Origin: Nitrososphaerota archaeon
Lineage (GTDB): Archaea > Thermoproteota > Nitrososphaeria > Nitrososphaerales > Nitrosopumilaceae
Direction of reading: 5' to 3'
DNA: 6,420 nt
Assembly: GCA_030611185.1 (NCBI GenBank)
Contig: JAUWQG010000055.1
Span: 1 to 6,420, forward strand
Part shown: positions 1 through 5,152 of the stretch, piece by piece
Numbering within the stretch: the first letter of the stretch is position 1
How the letters are laid out: every line of letters starts with the position of its first letter
Program-made: the position numbers and the translations under genes
Notes under the pieces: generated by a model
What the model was told of the DNA's origin: nothing
Database searches by the model: none
The model's input: only the letters and a program-made list of their open reading frames with translations

Positions 1-1436
1 AAGGTCTTAATGGCAGTACCGACATCTTTGGATACTTTGATTCTATAATCACCTAACCTTTCATTCCCATTTGGAATTTGAAATGAATATTTGAAGGAAC
101 TATCACCTTCCAATCTTACAACATCTAAAATCTTTAGTGTAAAATCCCCACCACTAAAATCATGTACACCAAGGGCAGTGTTTCTGGTCTGAAGAATTTC
201 CAAGTCCAAGGAGTTTACCCACAGATTATTTAATCTTCCAGTTATTGTCACAATATCTCCCAAACCATATGCTTCATTGTCAGTCCACAAAGAAATTAGA
301 ACGTCTTCTTTTACATCCTCAACTAAGTCAAAGGAAGTGGATGTTGTATCAGAATATTCAGCCGTTAAAACATAAGTACCAAAAACAGGATTAATTGTGG
401 TTAAAAATATAGAACCTGAAAACTCACCATCAGTAGGATAAAGTGTCCCACTTTCCATTATAATCCCATTTGGGTTTTTAATTTCATATTTTAATCCCTC
501 AAAGGGAATAACTTTAGATGTAATTCCGGTAATAGATACTGTTTCCCCAGGCAAGTATTGGGATTTGTTGGTAACAATAGCAAATATACTATCTTCAGGA
601 ATTTCTAATTCTATAATTTCATCACCAACTGAAAAGCTTGTTGATGTTGTAGCATCTGCATAACTTGCTGTCACGTCGAAAATTCCTTCATTTATTCCAA
701 GGACAGGGTGTAAACTAAGAGATGTTTCAAAATTCAAGTCAAGATCAGGATAAAGTAAAATTTCAGAATTATAATCCGGACCTTTAATTGTGACAGTGAT
801 TGATTCTGGTTTAAAATCCCCTTGTTGTACATTGAACACTTCTTGAGATATATGTCCTTGAAGAACCGCCGTCTCTCCAAATATGTAACCAGATTTTGTA
901 GGATTAATTATTATAGAAACATCCTGAATATCTTCGGCAATAGGTATTTTTCCATTTGATGAGCCAGGATTTGATTTTTCAAACTTCCAATCATCCGAAC
1001 TATCAAGATCATATCCATCATAGAGCCTCTGCCAAGAAGTAAAGTCATTATTAAGATCAGATATTAGCGGTGTTTCATCAATAACAATTCCATTTTCATC
1101 ATTTAGTCGGACTATTTCATTGGTGTCAGTAAACCATACTGTTTTGTACGAATATGTTAAAAATTGTCCTGCTTCAATTACCGTTCCAATGGGAATCGTA
1201 AAAGTCTGCTTGAGTACTGTTGTGGATGCAACCTTCCAACCACCAATATCAATATCTGAATCTGTCGGATTGTAAAGCTCCACCCATTCTGAAGGGGATG
1301 CAGAATCATCACCCGGTGGATTAATGTCAATTTCATTAATTACAACATGGTCAAATAAGGATGATTGAGCGCTGGCTGGGTTTACCAAGGCTACTAAAAC
1401 TAGAATGGAAAATAAAATAGTGATATTCCTGATCAT
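1..1436 (-). CDS. Secreted lamin-tail-domain protein with Ig-like repeats (partial, C terminus off the left edge)
   Basis: This gene runs off the left edge; 478 N-terminal residues are visible. Residues 1-23 look like a signal peptide (short basic start, hydrophobic core ILVLVALV, ASA followed by Q at the cleavage site), so the protein should be exported to the cell surface. Residues about 28-158 match the lamin-tail domain (LTD): VVINEIDINPPGDD, the hallmark SEWVELYNPT, GGWKV, a hydrophobic strand near 92, and the closing SNPGSSNG. After that come three similar beta-rich units of roughly 100 residues that begin with YIFGETAVLQG (184), YLPGETVSITG (294) and YGLGDIVTITG (390). Two of them end in near-identical stretches, ADATTSTSFSV (260) and YSDTTSTSFDL (361). 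LTD proteins of archaea are usually extracellular, sometimes next to nucleases or adhesin-like repeats; no enzyme motif is visible here. A surface or S-layer-associated role is inference. The ATG start is set by the signal peptide directly after it. Confidence 0.85.
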   Translation of the reverse strand, partial: MIRNITILFSILVLVALVNPASAQSSLFDHVVINEIDINPPGDDSASPSEWVELYNPTDSDIDIGGWKVASTTVLKQTFTIPIGTVIEAGQFLTYSYKTVWFTDTNEIVRLNDENGIVIDETPLISDLNNDFTSWQRLYDGYDLDSSDDWKFEKSNPGSSNGKIPIAEDIQDVSIIINPTKSGYIFGETAVLQGHISQEVFNVQQGDFKPESITVTIKGPDYNSEILLYPDLDLNFETSLSLHPVLGINEGIFDVTASYADATTSTSFSVGDEIIELEIPEDSIFAIVTNKSQYLPGETVSITGITSKVIPFEGLKYEIKNPNGIIMESGTLYPTDGEFSGSIFLTTINPVFGTYVLTAEYSDTTSTSFDLVEDVKEDVLISLWTDNEAYGLGDIVTITGRLNNLWVNSLDLEILQTRNTALGVHDFSGGDFTLKILDVVRLEGDSSFKYSFQIPNGNERLGDYRIKVSKDVGTAIKT

Positions 1437-1455
1437 TGCTTTTTCCTATATGGAA

Positions 1456-1464
1456 TAAACTAAA
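1456..1464 (-). promoter_or_regulatory. Possible TATA box for the LTD surface protein
   Basis: On the minus strand TTTAGTTTA is centred about 24 bases before the ATG at 1436, close to the position expected for a leaderless archaeal transcript. The match to a TATA consensus is only moderate. Two copies of the octamer TCAACTTT (minus strand; 1492-1499 and 1510-1517, 18 bases apart) lie upstream of it and might be binding sites. The rest of the 193-base gap between this gene and the basic protein gene holds nothing else I can name apart from the terminator-like tract. Confidence 0.35.
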
Positions 1465-1604
1465 GGCCTCTTTTTAGAATTGAATAGAGGAAAAGTTGAG
1501 CTAGTTGTTAAAGTTGACCTCAAAAATTTTACCTTTTTAGTGATTTTCATGAGTAAATTGCAACTTTTTGGTATTTAGAGAGTGCGTAGGATTGATCCCA
1601 GTGT

Positions 1605-1620
1605 AAAAAAGAAAAAGAAA
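1605..1620 (-). terminator. Oligo-T terminator after the basic protein gene
   Basis: Read on the minus strand this is TTTCTTTTTCTTTTTT, starting 10 bases after the stop codon of the 104-residue gene. Archaeal transcription commonly ends at such T-rich tracts without a hairpin, which fits the end of the two-gene unit upstream of it. Confidence 0.5.
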
Positions 1621-1629
1621 ATGATTTTT

Positions 1630-1944
1630 TTATCTTACTGATACACGTTTTTTGCTTGCCTTTCGTGCCAAACGGATAGGTTTTCTTGATTTTAATTTTG
1701 GTTTGTCAGTTGCAAGGCTTCTTCCTTTCTTTTGTGCATTCCTTCTAGAAGTATTTCGAATCTTTTCTGCTAGTTGGAGTTTTTTTAATTTTTCAGAAGT
1801 TAATTTTCTAGATGTTTTTGTACTAGATTTTTTCTTGAGTGTATTCAAACGTCTAGTCACCCATCCTTTTTTAGAGGCTTTACTTTTTTTTTGCGATTCA
1901 GTAGATTTGATTGTATTTTTTTTTGTTGTAACCACGTTAATCAT
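1630..1944 (-). CDS. Very basic lysine/arginine-rich protein, 104 residues, function unknown
   Basis: I do not recognise a named family. The product has 26 Lys and 12 Arg against only 4 acidic residues in 104 positions, no Cys and one Trp (GWVTRR, residues 27-32). There are no hydrophobic segments. Residues 1-26 and 75-104 are low-complexity Ser/Thr/Lys/Arg tails; the central part (about 48-66, SEKLKKLQLAEKIRN) could form one amphipathic helix. Such composition is typical of proteins that bind nucleic acid without a specific site, comparable to histone H1 tails or ribosome-associated proteins; this role is inference. It begins 26 bases after the stop of the membrane zinc-ribbon gene, in the same direction, so the two are probably co-transcribed. 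No good Shine-Dalgarno sequence is placed before the ATG; AGGGGG lies about 17 bases upstream. A four-codon ORF (ATG TTA AAA AGA TGA) overlaps the start by ATGA, probably by chance. The opposite-strand ORF is a Phe-rich shadow. Confidence 0.65.
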   Translation of the reverse strand: MINVVTTKKNTIKSTESQKKSKASKKGWVTRRLNTLKKKSSTKTSRKLTSEKLKKLQLAEKIRNTSRRNAQKKGRSLATDKPKLKSRKPIRLARKASKKRVSVR

Positions 1945-1970
1945 CTTTTTAACATTAATTCCCCCTAAAA

Positions 1971-2189
1971 TTACTTGCTTTCAGAATCACAGTTGGGACA
2001 TTTTTTATCAATAATTTTAAAACCGCATTCCATACAAACTCCTTCTCCAACATCATTTTCAATTATTTGTCTTTTTCTTTGAACATAGAATTTAGTTCCA
2101 AAAAATAACAAAACCCCAATTAAAGCAGAAATTTCTAACCGTATGTATTGAGTAATTCCAAGTACAACAAGAGTAATACCAGCAATCAA
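1971..2189 (-). CDS. Small two-helix membrane protein with C-terminal zinc ribbon (72 residues)
   Basis: The product starts with two hydrophobic segments (about residues 2-17 and 19-35, the second with ALIGVLLFFG), then a basic stop-transfer stretch VQRKRQ, then a short linker and a zinc ribbon CMEC-X8-CPNC (Cys 52, 55, 64, 67). By the positive-inside rule both ends should be cytoplasmic, with the metal-binding knuckle facing the cytosol. The frame stays open upstream to another TTG at 2216, which would add nine residues. I prefer the TTG at 2189 because a strong Shine-Dalgarno AGGAGG lies nine bases before it, whereas that site would be inside the coding sequence if the upstream TTG were used. 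The specific function is unknown; small membrane zinc-ribbon proteins are common in archaea. The basic 104-residue gene follows 26 bases downstream and probably shares its transcript. Confidence 0.75.
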   Translation of the reverse strand: MIAGITLVVLGITQYIRLEISALIGVLLFFGTKFYVQRKRQIIENDVGEGVCMECGFKIIDKKCPNCDSESK

Positions 2190-2198
2190 AATAATATC

Positions 2199-2204
2199 CC
2201 TCCT
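2199..2204 (-). promoter_or_regulatory. Shine-Dalgarno site AGGAGG that sets a TTG start
   Basis: AGGAGG on the minus strand (within GAGAGGAGGG, 2198-2207) is complementary to the usual archaeal 16S rRNA 3' end (ACCUCCU). Nine bases separate it from the TTG at 2189. It is the only strong site of this kind seen before a gene in the window, where the other starts look leaderless. Confidence 0.75.
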
Positions 2205-2241
2205 CTCAAAATACAATTAAATCAAGACTATCAAGAATTGA

Positions 2242-2248
2242 TAAAAAC
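2242..2248 (-). terminator. Oligo-T tract directly after the guide RNA stem
   Basis: The minus strand reads GTTTTTAT immediately after the closing stem of the C/D box RNA candidate. A T5 tract fits archaeal termination and also argues that the stem is the 3' end of a transcript. The stem plus T tract could alternatively be a simple terminator hairpin for the tRNA, but the 54-base loop is too long for that. Confidence 0.5.
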
Positions 2249-2321
2249 GTGCCGAAGCTCAGATCTATTAGGTTTACTTCATATCAAGTCATTACTCTAA
2301 CTCTTCTTCATTGCTTGGCAC
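2249..2321 (-). ncRNA. Candidate C/D box guide RNA (2'-O-methylation guide)
   Basis: All parts of an archaeal C/D box sRNA appear in order on the minus strand. A 9-bp closing stem pairs 2313-2321 with 2249-2258 (one bulged C at 2254). Box C is ATGAAGA (2311-2305; consensus RTGATGA, one mismatch) and box D is a perfect CTGA (2262-2259) directly against the stem. Between them lie a 12-base guide (2304-2293), D' ATGA (2292-2289), a 6-base spacer, C' ATGAAGT (2282-2276) and a 13-base guide (2275-2263). Boxes C and D fold into a canonical kink-turn: a three-base bulge AAU, two G-A pairs (G2309-A2259, A2308-G2260), then A-U and G-C pairs. By the rule of the fifth base before box D/D', the targets would be A in AUCUAUUAGGUUU and C in UACUCUAACUCU (fifth base each); I could not locate these in rRNA or tRNA. 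D' and C' are degenerate, as is common. The T5 tract follows. Transcription may come from the tRNA-Pro upstream or from a TATA-like stretch near 2340-2348. Confidence 0.7.
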
Positions 2322-2359
2322 TAAACGTGGTATGACATTTGATAATAAGATAATGAAAA

Positions 2360-2433
2360 TGGGATCGGCGTGATTCGAACACGCGATCTCTGCGTCCCAA
2401 ACGCAGAATCATACCAAGCTAGACCACGATCCC
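2360..2433 (-). tRNA. tRNA-Pro (anticodon UGG)
   Basis: The minus strand folds into a standard cloverleaf. The acceptor stem is GGGATCG/CGATCCC (2433-2427 with 2367-2361) with A73 at 2360 and no encoded CCA, as usual in archaea. The anticodon stem CTGCG/CGCAG encloses the loop TTTGGGA, giving anticodon TGG, which reads proline CCN codons. The T arm is GCGTG, TTCGAAT, CACGC. The D stem has a U-U mismatch at 13-22 and a G-U pair at 10-25. There is no intron. The gene sits divergently from map, and the C/D box RNA candidate lies 38 bases downstream of its 3' end with no clear terminator in between. Confidence 0.95.
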
Positions 2434-2454
2434 AACGAATTACAAAAAATACCC

Positions 2455-2462
2455 AATTTAAG
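2455..2462 (-). promoter_or_regulatory. TATA box for tRNA-Pro
   Basis: CTTAAATT on the minus strand is centred about 26 bases before the first base of the tRNA, as expected for an archaeal tRNA promoter. It lies back-to-back with the map TATA box, so the 74-base gap carries two divergent promoters. Confidence 0.5.
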
Positions 2463-2477
2463 CTTCACAGATAATCA

Positions 2478-2486
2478 TTTTAAAGG
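2478..2486 (+). promoter_or_regulatory. TATA box for map
   Basis: TTTTAAAGG is centred 26 bases before the map ATG at 2508. With no Shine-Dalgarno sequence before that ATG (the leader is CAAAAAACAAAAACCA), this indicates a leaderless or almost leaderless mRNA. Confidence 0.6.
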
Positions 2487-2507
2487 CAATTCAAAAAACA
2501 AAAACCA

Positions 2508-3407
2508 ATGCAAATAGAAGACTACATCAAAGCTGGAAAAATTGCCTCAGAAGTAAGAGAGATGGTCCGAGTAAAGGATTGGATTGGCAAATCAGTTTAT
2601 GAAATTTGTGAAGAAGTAGAAAATGAAATTATTAAACGAGGTGCAAAATGTGCATTTCCAGTCAATGCGAGTATCAATGAGATTGCAGCCCATTATACAG
2701 CAGAACCCAATGATCCAATAACAATTACAGATTCAGATTTAGTAAAAATTGATCTTGGTGTTCAGATTAATGGATTCATTGCAGATACTGCAGTCACTGT
2801 CTGTTATGATCCTCAATATGATGGATTGGTGCAAACAGCAGAATCTGCCTTGGAAAAAGCAATGTCAATGGTCAAAGTTGGAGTCAAAGTAAGTGATATT
2901 GGAAGAGCAATTGAAACCACCATAAAACAAATGGGATTCAAACCCATCGCAAATCTTAGTGGGCATTCATTGGACAAGTACACCATTCATGCAGGAAAAA
3001 CAATTCCAAATGTATGGTCAATTGGAGGATTTACTTTATCAGGAGATTCTGCATATGCATGCGAGCCTTTTGTTACCACGTCTGAAGGAGGGGGATTTGT
3101 AAGAAATGGAAAAATAAAAAATATTTTTGCCATAAATTCCAGAAAAAAAACAAAAAACGAAGAGGCAGATAAACTACTTGATTTTATATGGGAGAATTTC
3201 AATATGCTTCCCTTTGCTTTGCGATGGATTACAAAACAATGGGAAGAAAAAGAGGCAAGAGAGTTACTTGATCACCTAATTAAGAAAAAAACAGTACAAG
3301 CTTATCCAGTACTAGTTGAAATTCACGAACAAAGAGTAGCACAAGCAGAGCATACTTTTATTCCAACTGAAACTGGAGTGACAGTTACAACCAGTTCCCA
3401 GTCTTGA
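2508..3407 (+). CDS. map: Type II methionine aminopeptidase
   Basis: This cytosolic metalloprotease removes the initiator Met from new proteins when the second residue is small. At 299 residues it has the usual length of archaeal type II enzymes. The pita-bread fold motifs are all present: AAHYTA with His62 (substrate-side His), KIDLGVQINGFIADTAVTV with metal ligands Asp82 and Asp93, LSGHSL with His153, YTIHAG with His161, YACEPFVTT with Glu186, and QAEHTFIP with Glu281. The type II insertion, a helical subdomain between the ligands Glu186 and Glu281 (about residues 210-265), is also visible. No key residue is missing, so the enzyme should be active. It has its own promoter with a TATA box 26 bases upstream, diverges from tRNA-Pro, and is followed 45 bases later by a small ribbon-helix-helix gene that has its own TATA box. 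Confidence 0.97.
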   Translation: MQIEDYIKAGKIASEVREMVRVKDWIGKSVYEICEEVENEIIKRGAKCAFPVNASINEIAAHYTAEPNDPITITDSDLVKIDLGVQINGFIADTAVTVCYDPQYDGLVQTAESALEKAMSMVKVGVKVSDIGRAIETTIKQMGFKPIANLSGHSLDKYTIHAGKTIPNVWSIGGFTLSGDSAYACEPFVTTSEGGGFVRNGKIKNIFAINSRKKTKNEEADKLLDFIWENFNMLPFALRWITKQWEEKEARELLDHLIKKKTVQAYPVLVEIHEQRVAQAEHTFIPTETGVTVTTSSQS

Positions 3408-3420
3408 TAAAGTACAGACG

Positions 3421-3429
3421 GTTTAAAAG
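3421..3429 (+). promoter_or_regulatory. TATA box for the ribbon-helix-helix gene
   Basis: GTTTAAAAG is centred 28 bases before the ATG at 3453, which again implies a leaderless transcript starting separately from map. Confidence 0.6.
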
Positions 3430-3452
3430 ATTGAAATTGTAAATTGCATCAA

Positions 3453-3599
3453 ATGGGAAAGAGAGTAACAGTAGTTCTAGATGACGATCTAGTTAAGAAA
3501 TTACATGAAATACAAGCAAAACTCATTAGAGAATCAGAGAGTTCAGTTAGCTTTTCACGTGTTTTAAATGAACAAGTACGTAACAGCCTAAAAAAATAA
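3453..3599 (+). CDS. Ribbon-helix-helix (CopG/Arc-like) DNA-binding protein, 48 residues
   Basis: The protein is only 48 residues and fits a minimal ribbon-helix-helix domain. It has a beta strand KRVTVVLDD (3-11), which in the dimer would lie in the DNA major groove. Helix A (about 12-29, DLVKKLHEIQAKLIRESE) starts with the family-typical D-L-V-K-K-L pattern. A short turn with SSVSFS precedes helix B (about 33-47, SFSRVLNEQVRNSLKK). Such proteins act as dimers, usually as repressors of their own or nearby genes. There is no toxin gene next to it, so an antitoxin role is not supported. It starts 45 bases after map, with its own TATA box, and faces the zinc-ribbon/DUF1512 pair. Its DNA target cannot be read from the sequence. 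Confidence 0.8.
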   Translation: MGKRVTVVLDDDLVKKLHEIQAKLIRESESSVSFSRVLNEQVRNSLKK

Positions 3600-3660
3600 A
3601 ATATATCAAAATTCCTCTATTCATTCATCAGTCTAGAAATTACATATGCTTAAGAATTAA

Positions 3661-3840
3661 TTATTTTTCAATTGATTCACCAAAGATTTTTTCTATTTGC
3701 ATAACTCCATCACAGGAATCACATTTAGAAGTCTCTAAAAACAGATAATCACCTTCTTTGAAATTTCGTTTTCTTTCCATCTGGCAAGATTTGCATTTCT
3801 CAATTGTGTAAGGGATGATTATTTCTTCTTTAGAGAACAT
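3661..3840 (-). CDS. Small zinc-ribbon protein coupled to the DUF1512 gene (59 residues)
   Basis: This short protein carries two CXXC knuckles, CKSC (Cys16, Cys19) and CDSC (Cys40, Cys43), 20 residues apart, the pattern of a single zinc ribbon. Between them is a basic stretch MERKRNFKEGD followed by a strand YLFLET. There is no membrane segment, so it should be cytosolic. Its ATG overlaps the stop codon of the DUF1512 gene by one base (TAATG, at 3840), which points to translational coupling and balanced production with that membrane protein. A role as a partner, adaptor or regulator of the DUF1512 protein is inferred from this coupling. I do not recognise a named family. Confidence 0.8.
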   Translation of the reverse strand: MFSKEEIIIPYTIEKCKSCQMERKRNFKEGDYLFLETSKCDSCDGVMQIEKIFGESIEK

Positions 3841-4964
3841 TACTGCGGTACCCCTATGGTATTGCCTACTCCAATCAACAAAACAGACTGTCCAGGTGTG
3901 GTGTTATCATGGATCATTTCATAAACTTGAGACCGTACATTGTCAGCCTGATTAGCAATGTCTTTGGTCATCAAAGTAATTGCTTCTTTAATAGACTGTT
4001 TAATCACAATTGCAAAAATTGGAATGTTATTTTTAGTGGCAATATCTTCAATTTGGAATCGCTCAGTTCCAATACCTCCAATTGCCGCCCCAAAGCCTTG
4101 CGCAGTAATGGCAGAATCTTCACCTTCCATTTTTAGTGCAGCATCCACCATGATGATGATATCAGGTTTGTTTTTTGCAACTATGCCTTCTACAGCATCT
4201 CCCGGTCTGCCAACAGTAGAACCAGGACCTTCTGCTTTTAGTAAAAACAATTTTCGTTCATCATATTCTGTTTCACTTAATACAGTTTGAAATGCCACCA
4301 CATCTTTTTTTGTATCAAGCATCATCCTTCCTACCACCATAGGCCCTATTCCATCACCAATGGGCTGTCCCAATTTAAAAGCAGGAATTGCTTTTGTTAT
4401 TGCTTCTGCTTCTTCCATAATAAAAGGCAAAATCATTTGAAGCGGTAAAATCAAAGGATAGTTGTTTTGTTTTTTTGCAGTCAAATACATGTGATTAACT
4501 ATCTTGTAAATCATGTGAAGTGACGTAGCAATTTCAAGAAGAGTAATAATTTTGCTCAACTCTATTTCGTCAATTTCTGGAGATATTGATTTGACATGAT
4601 TTCTAGAATAATCCTCTCTTGCTCTAACAGTATGTCTTATCTTATCTACAATTCCGTTTGGATCCATATCTACTGGCATTATTGTAAAGTAATCTAAAAA
4701 GCGGTCAATTTTTTTTGTAGGATCTTCTTTGGGATTCATGTTTTTCTTTATATATTCAATTAGCTCTGCTCTTGCTTCAATCCTATAGGCATCAAGTTTT
4801 TTGATGCCTTTTTTGATTTCACCCGAAGTAACCTGAAGTTGAATTCTTTGTCCATAAAAAACAAATAGAATTATCGGAAGAATCCAAACTATCATCAAAA
4901 GAGGGTTAGAATCATCGCTAAAACCAAGTAATTGATCAAAATCAATATTTGTAAAATCCACCAT
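3840..4964 (-). CDS. DUF1512 family membrane-anchored protein, GPR/HybD-like C-terminal region
   Basis: At 374 residues this matches the length of the archaeal DUF1512 family, whose function is not known. One transmembrane helix lies near residues 21-38 (LLMIVWILPIILFVFYG) and the rest should be cytoplasmic. A basic, helical middle region (about 45-195) leads to a Gly-rich C-terminal part. There, GDGIGPMVVGRMM (Asp204), AEGPGSTVGRPGDAVEGI, KPDIIIMVDAALK (Asp274) and a closing IPIFAIVI strand follow each other in the order seen in germination protease GPR. The last residues, SVLLIGVGNTIGVPQ, look like the first strand of that fold. The homology is my reading, not a search result. I chose the ATG at 4964 over the in-frame GTG at 4970 because the TATA box is centred 27 bases before the ATG and there is no Shine-Dalgarno site. 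The gene overlaps the downstream zinc-ribbon gene by one base. Confidence 0.88.
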   Translation of the reverse strand: MVDFTNIDFDQLLGFSDDSNPLLMIVWILPIILFVFYGQRIQLQVTSGEIKKGIKKLDAYRIEARAELIEYIKKNMNPKEDPTKKIDRFLDYFTIMPVDMDPNGIVDKIRHTVRAREDYSRNHVKSISPEIDEIELSKIITLLEIATSLHMIYKIVNHMYLTAKKQNNYPLILPLQMILPFIMEEAEAITKAIPAFKLGQPIGDGIGPMVVGRMMLDTKKDVVAFQTVLSETEYDERKLFLLKAEGPGSTVGRPGDAVEGIVAKNKPDIIIMVDAALKMEGEDSAITAQGFGAAIGGIGTERFQIEDIATKNNIPIFAIVIKQSIKEAITLMTKDIANQADNVRSQVYEMIHDNTTPGQSVLLIGVGNTIGVPQ

Positions 4965-4986
4965 AACCACTGCGGCCTAGGAATCC

Positions 4987-4995
4987 AAATTAAAT
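4987..4995 (-). promoter_or_regulatory. TATA box for the DUF1512 operon
   Basis: ATTTAATTT on the minus strand is centred 27 bases before the ATG at 4964. This spacing fits a leaderless mRNA starting at that ATG and not at the GTG six bases upstream. Confidence 0.6.
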
Positions 4996-5009
4996 CATTC
5001 GTATGATTT
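4992..5009. promoter_or_regulatory. Palindrome overlapping the DUF1512 promoter, possible operator
   Basis: AAATCAT-TCGT-ATGATTT is a perfect 7-bp inverted repeat with a 4-base centre. It overlaps the upstream edge of the TATA box, where the BRE element bound by TFB would lie. A further AATCAT occurs at 5016-5021. A bound protein here would be expected to block or alter promoter use. The binding protein is unknown. Confidence 0.4.
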
Positions 5010-5111
5010 GGAGTTAATCATCAAAAATTATACCAATACACTATATCAAAAAATTGCTTTTTGCTTTTATTATAGGAAAAACAGGTGTGAGTAAGCATTA
5101 ATTATTGAAAG

Positions 5112-5118
5112 AAAAAAA
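5112..5118 (-). terminator. Oligo-T terminator after the tRNA-binding protein gene
   Basis: The minus strand has ATTTTTTTCTTTC (5119-5107), 34 bases after the stop codon of the tRNA-binding protein gene, consistent with archaeal T-tract termination. The remainder of the 188-base gap to the DUF1512 start (4965-5152) shows only the DUF1512 promoter and its palindrome. Confidence 0.5.
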
Positions 5119-5152
5119 TCTGACAGGTTACTATTAGAATTTAATTTTTAAA

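Noticed and set aside
1445..1490. CCTCT...AGAGG hairpin (about 1468-1490) as a terminator
   Set aside because: Only five pairs, and it lies just upstream of the surface-protein promoter rather than after a gene; the T-rich tract at 1605-1620 explains termination better.
1652..2014. Plus-strand ORF of 120 codons
   Set aside because: Its Phe/Leu/Val-rich sequence is the complement of the Lys/Arg-rich minus-strand gene and it crosses into the zinc-ribbon gene; no promoter or family resemblance.
2987..3202. Minus-strand ORF inside map
   Set aside because: Antisense to the catalytic core of methionine aminopeptidase; a shadow frame.
3600..3660. CTGATGA on the minus strand, possible second C/D box RNA
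   Set aside because: Box D and box C strings overlap each other, and no second box pair or closing stem can be placed around them.
3909..4290. Two overlapping plus-strand ORFs inside DUF1512
   Set aside because: They are antisense to a clearly conserved coding region and show no domain or start signal.
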